Assembly: GCA_003640385.1 (NCBI GenBank)
Contig: RCAB01000008.1
Coordinates: 310,001 to 374,000, forward strand
DNA length: 64,000 bases
Direction: 5' to 3'
Origin: Setaria digitata
Taxonomy: Eukaryota; Nematoda; Chromadorea; Rhabditida; Setariidae
The notes under the pieces are model-generated. The model saw nothing but the letters and a program-made list of their open reading frames with translations, searched no databases and was not told where the DNA came from. The position numbers and the translations under genes are program-made. Shown piece after piece: positions 25,901 to 37,500 of this stretch. Position 1 is the stretch's first letter. Each line of letters starts with the position of its first letter.

Positions 25901-28900
25901 TTTTGATAAACTTCTGAGAATGAAATGTGGAAACTAAATCTGAGTCAGGGGCAAATTTAATTTTGAATTTATTAAACACCTGAAATAAAACACTTACTAG
26001 TTTCGGTATAGCCATCGAAAGGTTCAGGTTTAACGCACGAATAGATAGGAAATGATGAGCTGCGTAATAACGGATCATCGATTGATGAACCCAGTAAAGC
26101 GGCCAAATTATCACAATTTGGTAAGTATGCACTCGGTCGTGGCATCACATAATCTGTAAATGCTCAGAAAATTTAATCGTATTTAAATAAATTTTGAAAT
26201 AAGTGGTAGTATTTAGAAATTTTCATAATTTTAGTTAAATGGAAATTTAGTCTCCAAAGTGCATAACACCGACAATGGCCAAAATATGCTTTGAACTACT
26301 ATACAGTGCTGGGAATTGTTGTCAGATTTTTGAAAACAATGTTTCATTTAGTCTACTGAAAGAATAACCAGGTTCTATGCTACTATTTGCAAATCTGTTG
26401 ACCCTGTGTTTTTCACTTCATCTAAGTGTGGCATCTTCGCCAGCATCCACGGTGCTACGGTCTTCCGAATTTCAATAAAGTAGTCGAGGCATCTGGCAGC
26501 CTCAGAAGCTTACTAGCTGTAGACTGCGTGCTGCTTGAAAGTGTGGGAGACTGTAATAGTGCATCATAATCGTTTTTGAATTTTTGAGTTCCACTTGCAT
26601 CGAAATACTGCGCATGTACTGCTGCAGCTGCAGTTGCGGCTGCAGTTGCTGCTATTCCACTCGGTGTGCTTCAAAAAAAAAAAAAAAAGAAAAAAAACCG
26701 AAATTTGTGATGAAATTTTGAGAATGATTATTCAGTCATATTAGCAAGGTGAGAAGGCAATCAAACTTGGCCGATGATCTTTGCGGTGAACTTCATAGAC
26801 AAAGAAAATTATAAAAAAAAAAAAATAGGAAAAGCAAACCTGCTAGAAACCTGTTGCTCGCCAGTACTTTGATTGAAGAAATTTTGCGTTCCATTAGCAC
26901 GCAGTGCAATGCGCTGCATGCGTTGTGCACGATCACGTTTGTAGTACGAACCAAATTTGTTGCGACCGCCGCGCATGCGATCCTCACGAACTGCTGTAAA
27001 ATTTCAGAAGGCATTTTCTTCAATACTTCTATTTTGTTCATTCAGGATAAGTTCATTTTTTATGCGGTAAAATAATCTTTCGATGAAATATTATTCTGCT
27101 TGTTTGTGTCATTTTTCAGGTATTATTACTATTATATATATTTAATTATAATTAACGTTATATTCTATGGGGACCGGTATTTTATAAAGATAAAATTACA
27201 TTTGGAGAAGTGTCATCCATGTGGAGTTATTTGTCACATGAAATAAAAGAGCCGAAAAGGTTATCCTGAGGTCAACATCCATTGTCTTCGTTGAGAATAG
27301 GACAACAAGCTGAGCTTTGTTCCTATACTCCCTTTACAGCCCCATCTTTCATTCATTCTAGCCATAGTAATAGTAGCTGTATTGGTAATAGTCTACAAGC
27401 AGATCCCTCTAATTTATTCAATAAAACTCTCATTTTCAATGCGAATTTCCTCATGAGCAACTTCCCTTGCCATTCATTACCAATGTATTCTCCACCGATC
27501 GCATCTCCCACATAAATTACCTTCCTCCCTTAGATCGGATCATATTAGTCGTAGTAGTAGTAACACTCGTTTCTCGCTCGAGTAATTAACGCATGCATTT
27601 GACTTGTCCTTCTTCCCTACCTTACCTCTCGTGTCCCTTTCCCTTAAACTCTTTTCTCCTTTTATGGACACTTTTTTTTTACGAGGAAAGAGTTACGTTT
27701 CTGCCTGCTACTGCCATATGAATTTCCTGTGATACAGCGGAACAATTAGCAGCAATTAAAAGGACATTTCTTGGCCCTCCATTAGAGTGGCCACTTTCGA
27801 AAATCACTTTTTAAAAACTAATGGTGTTTAATATATTTAAGAGATTGTCCGGTAGAATTGATATTTTATATTATAAATTTTCCATCTGCGCTTAACCTAA
27901 AAGAGAAAGTTTGAGTGAGTGAAATCAGCTATGCAATAAAAAATTCAGAAACAAAATTTCTGCTTGCTTCCCGTCATCCCTTCAATCAATAGTAAAAATT
28001 TCAAAACTGATTAAAAAAACTTGTTTCGCCAACTGTTCATTGAAAATCAGTCATCCAACCCTAGAAGGCACTTCCTAAGAAAAAGAAGAGAAATGTGAGA
28101 AAAAGTCCCTGCCCCTGAATTAACAGCTCCAAAGAACGCTGGGTGCGGAAAAAACGAAATAATTTCTATTTTTCACCAATTGCAAAAAAAAAAGTGGAAA
28201 CGATTTGAGCGAAAGTGGCAATTTTTGTGGAAAGGAAAAAAAGCAAAACGAAAAATGGCCAAAAAAAACGAAATGGTTTTTTCCGGAAAAAAAAATTACT
28301 TTTCCAGAAAAAAAAATAGTATGCTATTATTGCGATGGAATAGCCATCATTACTGGCGTCTGGATGCCACTACCGAATCCTATTAAACATAAATTCATAG
28401 AATTTAGAGTTTTGAAAAAAAAAAAAACGAAGCGAATTCCCTCGGGATCCTACCGTATAATTTGAATATCATTACAAAAAAATTTATTTATAACTGAACA
28501 TTGAAGAGGACACAGTAATGCATAGTGTATTGGATTATGCAAATTGAGGAAGAATGCATAAACCGAAAATTGTAATACGGGAAATCTGGAGGCATAAAAT
28601 TAGGTCGTTATAAAGGGAAAAAAAGCGAAGATTTGGCTCATCTTCATAATTCAATGAAACAATATTGTACTTTTCACTGTAAGAATGAACAGCAATAATT
28701 GAAATTAAGAATTAATGCATGACCAATATGAAGCAAATCAAACAACTGGATTTACTGATTGGAATTGGTATTTTACCAAAATTATCCTCTAAGTCTTGAC
28801 ATGGATTAAAATAATCCGAAGTTTTCAGAAGTTTTAAGATGAGCCAATACAAAGTTGAATTTTCGAAATTCAAATCTAAATTCTGATCCATTCCCTTCTC

Positions 28901-31900
28901 TTCACAGCTTTTCAAGAATTCCATGCATTTTGTCTACGAAAAATTTATTCTAAAAGAGTGAAAAGAAATACACAATAAAAAAATACTGCAAAAAAGTTAT
29001 TTGAAAAATAAAAATGGAAAGAACGAATTGAAAAACGAAAGGAACAAGCACGGAAACACCAATATTCAAATGAGTATTGTGCGCCTAAATTCTTATAAAT
29101 CTTTCTACAATCATTGCAGTCTTAAGCACATTAATTGCAACCAGACATGAAGGAGCCATATCTTAGACAAAGTATAAAAATAAAAACTAGTTCACAATTT
29201 AGAACTGGATGTTTTAATATCATCAGTAATATAAGCAAACTTATGAGCGGTACTTCGATGCATGCTATTTGTTCTTAAAATTCTCGCATTAAATTTTCAT
29301 TAAATGCTTCTAGTTGCATAGCAATTCAGAAAATAAGCCTCAAATTTCTGTTACTTTAATTTTAATTTTCATGAATAACTAACTTATTAGGTATTACAAA
29401 CTGTATGACACGTGCTGGAGTGTAGCTAAGAATCTAGATGTGAAAAATGTTCGGGAGTTTGATGTGAAGACTTTCTATTTATTTACTGAACATTGGAAAT
29501 TGTCCCTTGCTACACTTAATTAAAACAAAGCTTGCCTGTGCAATCCTTGCTATACATTACTATTTGATTCTATTTTGAGCTTACTTGAAGTTACAAATTT
29601 TGTAGTCAGAGTTTCATCCATAAGTTAACTACAATGATATGAGTCAGATGAGCTGAGTTGCTGGATCATCTTCAATTTCCTTTCCTTTCTTTTGTTGATG
29701 GTTGTGGAAACTTTTAAATCGATGATGATGCTGTCTGTGCCCGGGAAGCAAAAAAGTGTACCTGGGGGAGAGGAGACCGGTGTCACCTTCATTTCTATCC
29801 ATTTTTTGAAACACTTTTTGTGTGCCCCTCTATTATTCAAACATTTTCATGCTGAGGGAGCAGCCACCCTACCGGTGACAGCGACAATTTCATTTTCGAA
29901 ATGCATGTGTGTGTACAAAAAACCGGTCATCATTATCCAGCCAACCTACCAGCAACCATCTCCATTTATTCTGTCAGTCATAAACCTTCTGAAGGATTTG
30001 ATATTGATTGATTGAATTATTAAAAGGAACTACTGTTAGTCTCGAAAGTTTGAAACTTAAACACACTAAAGTCATGAGTTTTTAAACTTTCAGAATTCAA
30101 AATCATAATTTCACCACATATCAGGACTTTTTAAATAAAGGTGATGATTATGTTGCCTTATGATAAAAGTCTTGTAAGTAATTTATAACACATCTTTAGC
30201 TTGCTTACAATATCTAACTCATATCTTTAACAAACTATCACTCATATTTTTCTAATGGTGTTTATTATTTTTGAATAAAGTCTAAAAATGAAAACGTCTT
30301 TAAATTATTTATTTACTACAGTAGTGGTAATATGTTTTGAATAGAAATGTATCATTAGGAATAAGAATTTTAACTTGATTCAAAAGAGGAATGCGCGCCA
30401 ACCACATCCTCTCTTCAATTTTACTTTCTTTGTGTTTACTCCTAAATGCTGCTCGAATTCTTTTAATTTCAATTTGATGATTCCACTAGCTGCAGTCACT
30501 AGTGAATTCATGTCTTAGAATGCCGCTTTGCGAAAAGTGGGCATTAAATGAGATTGAAATTTCTGCGGCAGTATAGTGGATGAAAATACAGGACTGAAGT
30601 GACATTGACATTAGCAGCATTCATGACTGGATCATAACGGTCTGATGAAAGTGAAGATAGAAGGATGATATCGTGTGTGGGTACAATTGATTTGGAAAAA
30701 AAGATTTCACCAATGCTTTATCGATGCAGAAAATTTATTTTGCAAGGAAAACTCTTCTCATTAGAAGTATTATTAGACAGGATGTAATGAAAGAAATAGC
30801 TGTTAAGTACAGGTAAACAAAAAATGCAATAGAAGTTAAACGGCTAGCAAAAACAGGGTAAAAGTTTTCTGCTCAAATTTTGTATAAAATCAAAAATGAT
30901 TCACTGCTTGCAAGCAATGATTATTGTGACTTGTTCAATACATTCCTTTTAATAAGAATTTTATATATTCGCATTCGTTCAATTTTTAAGTTATAAATTC
31001 TACACTTTCAGTCGCTTATAACTTATTACTTAAATGATTGATTGGTGCGACTAATAAATTAAATAGTTTCGGTCTTACTTCAATTAATTTAGTTCAGTTG
31101 CTGATTTCAGTGACTTGGGACTATGTGATAAATGTTCAAATTTCTCTAATTCATGCAAAGATAATGTGCACAAGAGCATTTCCCATCATATTACGGTAAT
31201 GTAATTGGAAAGTGTTGAACTCTGAAGTGTGTAAACAAAAAGTTGTCATACACACATATCCATAAGATATAAACGATACGGTATTGGTTATCATGCCGAT
31301 AAGCAAACAAAGATTCATATTACATGAGCAGGAAATGCTCTGTGAAGACTTTCAGTAAGCTACCGTTCTTCTTAAAAAATGAAATTGTCCATTTCTTTAG
31401 GGATATTTCCACCAACTGATCTCATCAGGAAATCATTATCCGAAGAACCTTTTAAATGTAAACTTGAAGATATGCAATAAAATTTTTGGAAAAATGCTTA
31501 AAAATTGTATTGTGCTAGTTAACGCAAAATAAAAATTTTAAATTTCTGTTTCTCTTTTCAAGTCCCTTTTAAAATCGAACATTTGCAATGAAAAAAGCTT
31601 GGTACTTATTATATGCATTTAGCAATAATTTGTCATATGTGAATCACTTCACAAAGAGTTTCAGTCAAGAAATGAGGTGAAATGGATTTTTGAAAGTTTT
31701 CATATAAACGATCACTAACCTTCAACCTTCATCCCACGTTGTATACATTTCTGAAATCGACAATGTGGACATCGCTTTCGACAGGATTTATCCACTGCAC
31801 AATTCTGATCCGCAGAACATTGGTACGACTGAAATCAAAGTTCCGACAGCTCAAAATTAAAAAATAAATATACGAAATTTTAATAGTAACAATTCTTTAC

Positions 31901-33426
31901 CATTATATTTAATTTCCTACACAGCAAGCATTTCCAATTGAAAACTAAGCTTTTTGTTGATTTTCATAGTTTTTGGAGAAAAAATTAATTTTCTATATCC
32001 TTTAAAATAATAATTTACTCTGTGCTTTTCATGGGTAATACCATTAGTAAAAAAAAACCTTTTATTGCATATTTTTCAAAAAAAGAATTACACTAAAAGA
32101 ATTCGCTGCTTAGGAAAGTACCACAGTTTTTTATTCCTGCGTTAGTTTCCCCGAAAAGGAAGAATGAATGAGAACAAACCTTTTTATTCTGAACTGTTCG
32201 CTTAAAGAAGCCCTGCAAATGCAATATCTTAGTTTAAAAAAAAAAAAAACTGTAATATATAAAAATCTGAAATTTCAGTGCTTTCAGTTTCTGCTCCTGT
32301 GAACTGCAAGCAAAGGTAGAATATTTTTAAAAGCAAAAGAATAAAGTATATATTCTCAAAATTAAAAGCAAATTTTAGCAAAAAAAACTTTTGCAATTAC
32401 TTTTTTAACAGATGATTAGGTCTGTGATGTTTAAAATACTGCCTACTGTTTTTAACCCACAATTTAAAACTTTAAACACTATCAGAGACTAAGAAAAGAT
32501 TGGTTGCAACATGATTGTATTCAATATTCACTTAAATTAAGAAAATAGAATATCATATGAGGGAATGCAGATTTAGAGATCTCTCATATAGCAGAATTCA
32601 GAAAAAGAAAATTATTGGAACGAACAGTGTCATGGGAGCATGCTACATTGAAATAATGCAAATGGAAATGAGATCTTGAATAAAAAGATAATATTGAAGG
32701 ATTAGGTTATATTCTTACCTAAGAATTTCGTGAAAAGAATCGAAGTTTCAGGAGATGTAATAAGTCTGAACCTTTTAAATATTATTCAAAAATAAAATTT
32801 TATTTCCAACCATTGCAGCATCACAAGCATAAGCATTTTCAACGAGCATAGAAACAGAGCTTGCTGACTGATTGGTTGAAAACAAGCATTGTTGCTTGTG
32901 CGCATGCTGCTGTGGTGAGGGTTTTGAATGAGACTACGGTACTTATGTAAGGATTGAAAAGACGAAGTATATTAAATAGAGGTGATGATGCAGTTTCAGT
33001 GGATCTGTTTCACTATTTGAACATGTTTTAAATTGAAAACAAACTTTAATTCACAAAAAACTATGAATATTATCATGGGATACTGTCACTGCGCTTTCTG
33101 TAAGATATTAGGCTTCTAAGATCATGGTAGAAGTGATTATGATTTTGGTCTGAGCAACTAGCTTACTGTTATGAACATATTACCAAGCAATAGCAATTGT
33201 TGACCCATAAAAGTCATAACTATCATCGCAGATTAAGAAGTGAGTAGGATAGCATCAATCGATTTGAAGAAATTGGAAAGCGGTACGGAACCTTGCACGA
33301 TTCGCAGGTGAGCAATCCGTAATGGTACCCGGAGACGCGATCCCCACAAACCGGACAGTTTTCGTACTCGATTTGCGGCTTGCAATTCAGATCGTCCAGC
33401 TTCAAGGCCGTTTCAATGCCAACCAT
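22993..33426 (-). CDS. nhr-25: Nuclear hormone receptor NHR-25 / FTZ-F1 (NR5A subfamily)
   Basis: Eleven exons, read right to left: 33426-33292, 32212-32180, 31828-31720, 26993-26840, 26668-26514, 26153-25998, 25782-25397, 24920-24805, 24543-24401, 24040-23908 and 23143-22993. All ten junctions are in phase, giving 556 residues, close to my recollection of about 570 for the C. elegans protein. Zinc finger 1 has C24, C27, C41 and C44 with P-box CESCKG. Finger 2 has C60, C66, C76 and C79 with an extra C72. The FTZ-F1 box follows ([11 protein letters not shown], 97-107), which defines NR5A and fixes binding to an extended half-site as a monomer. A low-complexity hinge is rich in Ala, Ser and Pro. 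The ligand-binding domain starts near [20 protein letters not shown], continues through [34 protein letters not shown] and [13 protein letters not shown], and ends with helix 12 motif LLKEML (529-534). Known role in C. elegans: epidermal and gonad development and moulting. The first in-frame ATG after an upstream TAG was taken as start. Exon 2 encodes only [11 protein letters not shown]. Confidence 0.93.
26994..31719 (-). other. 4.7-kb intron 3 of nhr-25
   Basis: The intron separates the DNA-binding domain exons from the FTZ-F1 box exon. Much of it is A+T-rich and featureless. Two parts stand out as more G+C-rich: about 27270-27680 (an open plus-strand frame at 27282-27515 without ATG) and about 29690-29960, with clustered ACCGGT. 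C. elegans nhr-25 is known to make an isoform lacking the DNA-binding domain, so an internal promoter here is possible, but I see no decisive first exon. Confidence 0.55.
29776..29927. promoter_or_regulatory. Cluster of three ACCGGT sites in nhr-25 intron 3 (candidate enhancer)
   Basis: ACCGGT occurs at 29776-29781, 29871-29876 and 29922-29927 (the last as AAACCGGTC), with a fourth at 27173-27178. The hexamer is a palindrome made mostly of C and G, so three copies in about 150 bp of A+T-rich DNA is unexpected. The core matches the known Grainyhead consensus (AACCGGTT). Function is inferred only. Confidence 0.28.
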
Positions 33427-33720
33427 GATGGCGATCGTTGCCGGTGATTTGCTCTGCGCTCCGGCCTTCGTTGTCACTCTTCTGTTGCTGCGTTGACCTT
33501 GCTACCAGCAGACAATACACACACGCACACACACAGACTGAAGGACGTGACAGACAACGGTCTGTACCTTACGACAGGTGAACTGCTACTGCTGCAAGGA
33601 ACCACATAGAAGAGTGAAAGCAGCTGCAGTGCGGACCAGCACGACGACACATTCCAGAGGTGTCACAGAGGAATCGGGGAAGCGGAGAAGTTTGAGGTAT
33701 CCAGGAGGGTGTCGAGTCAA

Positions 33721-33770
33721 CAGCAGCAGAAGCAGCAGCAGTAGCAGCAGCAGCAGCAGGCAGCAACAGA
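33721..33770 (+). repeat. Imperfect CAG trinucleotide run
   Basis: Runs of cagcag interrupted by aag, tag and gca units, about 50 bp, in the 5' region of nhr-25. On the minus strand it reads as CTG. Confidence 0.85.
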
Positions 33771-34206
33771 TTGCATCACAAGCAACCATTGATCATCCTG
33801 CAGAAGTGGGTGGTACCTGAGGAGGCTCGAGCGATGCGTACAAACAAGGTCGCTCGACCTGACGGAAGCACCTTAGTAGACCGAGCTAGTTCGCTCTATA
33901 CTTATCCAGCTACCTGTAGTAACAGACAACAGCAAGTGGGAGGAGAGCCAGGAGGTGGGGCTGTAACACACCTGAGACACACCGTAATGCAGATGCGAAC
34001 AGTTCTGCGATAACGCTGCTCAAGTCCCTCCGACTTTGCAATCAACGGCAGCAGCGAGGCAACAGCATGAGCGTCACGCTATCCGGATAGCTGGAGAACT
34101 TGTTGAAACTAAATTGGAAGGAAGCCTAATGCTTGTCGGGACCTCTGTGGGCACGACCTGTCGCAACCGAACTTCCAACACTCAAAGCTTCAACCATCGG
34201 CTTTTA

Positions 34207-34269
34207 TCGATGGATAGGTAGTTGGATGGGTAAGTAGATGGATGGGCAGATAGATGGATGGGTGGGTGG
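34207..34269 (+). repeat. Degenerate GATG/GATA tetranucleotide repeat
   Basis: Units such as gatggatagg, ttggatgggt, gatggatggg and gatagatgg recur across about 60 bp and end in gggtgggtgg. It lies upstream of nhr-25. Confidence 0.8.
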
Positions 34270-34447
34270 TGCAGGAAAGGAAAAGGAAAGAAAAGAGGAA
34301 GTAGTAATGATAGTAATAAACTCGTCGCAGAGTTGCCAAGGGTAGGAAAAGACGAAAAGAGTGATGGCTGCTCTCGCTTGTGGTGGTGAACTGTCACTGT
34401 CATCATGTCCCAAATATCGCGGGGTCAAGGCCTTTGTCGATACCTAC

Positions 34448-34549
34448 CTGAAGAAAGAGGATGGTGCTTGATAACGCTGATGGCGACAACAATGACGGTG
34501 AAATGTGAATGACAATCTCATCCAAGCGTTCCCGACCGAACAGACTCAT
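34448..34549 (-). CDS. Candidate alternative first coding exon of nhr-25
   Basis: An ATG frame of 34 codons (MSLFGRERLDEIVIHI, ending TILFLQ) ends at a strong donor, CAG|GTAGGT. It is in phase 0. The nhr-25 exon 1 frame extends upstream to an acceptor-like CTGGTAG ending at 33502, after which CAA GGT CAA reads in frame into the NHR-25 start region. Joining the two would give a receptor with 59 extra N-terminal residues. The acceptor has a weak pyrimidine tract, so this is tentative. Confidence 0.25.
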
Positions 34550-37500
34550 GGCCTTCAACAATAACGAGCAGAAATTTGTTAGTGAATGAGAAAATGTTTT
34601 TGCACTAAAATATATAGTAGTAACACTTAAATCTGATCCAAATAAATTCAGGGAAATTTTTGCGATGTGACATTTGAGAGCTAAATAACTGGAAGTAAAA
34701 CCTATGAAATTAAGCACAACAAAGTATCATAATCTCTAGTAACCAAAAGAATCTAAAATAGAGTGAAGTCTCTTTAAGAGTGAAAAATATAAGCTAAAGA
34801 TATGGGTGAAGGCCTTTCAAAAGTGAAAAAATGGATACAAAGATGTGGGTGAAGGCCTTTTTGAGCAACGGTAACCTTGATTGAGTCATAAATTTGTTGA
34901 CCTTGGTAGGTGGGGTCATTCGTTTAATAAAGAGATGAAAAGCAGGCCGGGTTGAAGTCGAAGTTGGGATCAGGGACAAACTTTCGACCTCGAAAAGACA
35001 AAAGGTAGGCAAAGCTACCTATATCTATATATATCGAGGCCAAGGTTTCACTAACCTTCATGACTGTCGCCCAACTTTCCTTTTTCTAGCCTTCAGTTTA
35101 GTCATTGCACGATCGCCAAATTGACGATATCCCGACGTCTATACTAAATTATCTTTAGTAGAGATTCTACTCCAGAACTCAGCAACCAATTTAAGCAGTT
35201 GTTCCGTGATCCCAGATATTGTGTAGGCTTTCATTTTAACAAAGACGATACGATACATTAAGCATTTTTGTGAAAAAAATTAAAAGATTATTTTATCAAG
35301 AAATGGTGCGATGAAAATTTGCACATATATTTTTCTAAATTCTCCTGCGATCTTTGAGTCCTTAATTAATCTTAATCTATCGTTGAAGTACTTTTATACG
35401 AAATTGATAAGAAGTATGAAAAGTCATTAAGTCTTATGTACTTCAAATCATATCAAATATTCACTTATATCGGAATTCATAGCGCTTTTGGTTATCACCA
35501 AGTCATTATTGTTCATCATTATTGATTTTAACGTACAATTTGAAGTATGCTGTAACTTACGGTCGTTAATATTTCTTACACATGAAATTCTCTCTTACTG
35601 ATAAGAATTGCTTTTAACACAAATGCGATTTATTGAGTATCCATAATCAATGCTGATTTTTTACCACTTAGTCTGTTCCCAAACCAATCCTTTCATTTCT
35701 TTTTTGTACAATTAAACTAATTTTTTTTTCAAAATTTTAAATTCATTGTCATAATTTGGAATTTAAGATTCACTAGTGATGATTTGAAGAGAAAAACATC
35801 AACTAGTTTGCACATCTTGCACCCTGCATGCTTTCTGCTGATATGAGCAATGCTGTTAAAGGATATTTTGTGCAGATGACAATGATTTCATGCTTCAGGT
35901 GATGTGAAACGTCTCTTCACACAACTTCCTATGCTTCATGTCATCTAGAATTTATATTATAGTCTNTCACACAACTATGCTTCATGTCATCTAGAATTTA
36001 TATTATAGTCTTGTAACTCAGAATTCTGTACTTTCCCATAAACAATTAGAATATGCTTTCGAAAATTAATTAGGACCAATTCAAAATTTACCCATTTCAG
36101 CAACCGAGCAGTGAAAATGATGGTTATTGTCTGGATGACCAATCGTCTTTCATTCTTATTTGAAAAAGGAAATATGTGCATTCTCTGGTCTTTTTTCAAA
36201 ATCAAGTTTTTCAATACACTTCAACTGTTTAAATTATTTCTGAGGCATTTGAAGCTCCAAAACTCAAATTTTTCCAAAAAATTGTGAAAGTTTTTTGACA
36301 AATTATTTAAAAAATAAAAGGACAGAAATTTAGTTAAATTTCCAACCTACGAATTTCAATTTTAAATAATTTGCTTTAAAAGATGTCATCCATCACTGCT
36401 ACATGATTTCAAAATTTGATATGAATAGAAATTAAAAAAAAAAAGAAAGGATTGAAATGAAGGCTAACTCTGCAGATCTCATTTTTGCAATCCCAGCATA
36501 TAATCGGAAGCACTGATCATGTTAGAGCCTTGCAAACTAGGTTGAGGCGAAAAAGTACAAAGAAGGTTCAGTAAGTAAAAAAATGTGAATCTGAAGACTG
36601 ACGGCAGAGAAAAATGTATTTTGAGCAAGGTCATCACTTGATTTTCAGTTGGCGTTGAAAGTTCATTCAGTTTACCTCTTATCAACAAACTTTCCTCTTT
36701 TCCTCTCTCGTCCTTAGTCGACAAATTATTTAACTACACACTCATTATGAGATGAGTAATCACCCATATTTCCCTTTTATTTATCTTACTATAATTTCCG
36801 GTTTCAGAAAAGGATTTGAGAAACTTGGAAGTCAAGATATTTCTTTTTGAATCTTTTGTAGTCACGCTGAATAACTGTTCCATTCTCTTCCTAAGAACCA
36901 AAACATGCGATTTCAAATTTTCATTATTCTTCAACTAATATAAAATTTCTGAGTTCTAAGGCTCCGAGCAATCTAACTTTTGAATAAGATAGAAATCAGT
37001 TAGAAGGAGGGCCGAGATAAAATTTTATTATATTTCGTTCCTTCATCTCTTAAGACGATCCTTAGATTGCGCAAGCATTATAGAAAGAAAGAGATGGGAA
37101 AAAGGAGATGAAAAGATCAATAGTGATGATAACGGTATTCGCTTGATCGCACTGATAAATGTATTTCGTTCAACTTTAATTCATTAATGAAGTCAGCTTG
37201 GAGAAATTTCAGAGGCCAAAGAAAAGCAATATTTAATATCTCAGATAAAAATAATTTATCAGAAATGATCCTCTCAGTTTCTATGTAAACGTATATATCT
37301 ATTTGAAATATGTTTACTTGCAAAAGTTACTCTGTAATAATGCCAAGTTAAATAAGGAAAAAAATTGACTTTCCCAAGTTAATTTCGCTGTCGCTATTAA
37401 TAGTTGTAATTATATTCTTCATTGAAATATATGAAGATATTAAGAATTAGAAATTTATTCTTCATTTCTTTCTTGATCCCATTTAGTTGATTGTTATCGC

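Larger units (their letters stand above)
33427..34447 (-). promoter_or_regulatory. nhr-25: G+C-richer upstream / 5' region of nhr-25 with simple repeats
   Basis: Immediately 5' of the nhr-25 start codon the base composition rises and many frames are open on both strands because A+T-rich stops become scarce. It contains a CA-rich microsatellite (about 33512-33537), a CAG-type run and a GATG-type run. It most likely holds 5' untranslated sequence and promoter. The overlapping open frames here are compositional and are not called as genes. Confidence 0.45.

Noticed and set aside
28180..28465. Lys-rich frames in nhr-25 intron 3
   Set aside because: They are produced by A-rich runs (aaaaaag and similar) and have no protein-like composition.
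29625..30015. Open frames on both strands in nhr-25 intron 3
   Set aside because: They are shadows of a G+C-richer patch; no acceptor/donor pair places either frame in phase with nhr-25.
33578..34221. Several overlapping plus-strand frames rich in Ser, Gln and Arg upstream of nhr-25
   Set aside because: They arise from CAG repeats and high G+C content; many frames are open at once and none has splice or domain support.
34182..34428. Pro/His/Ser-rich minus-strand frames
   Set aside because: They are translations of the GATG tetranucleotide repeat and neighbouring low-complexity DNA.
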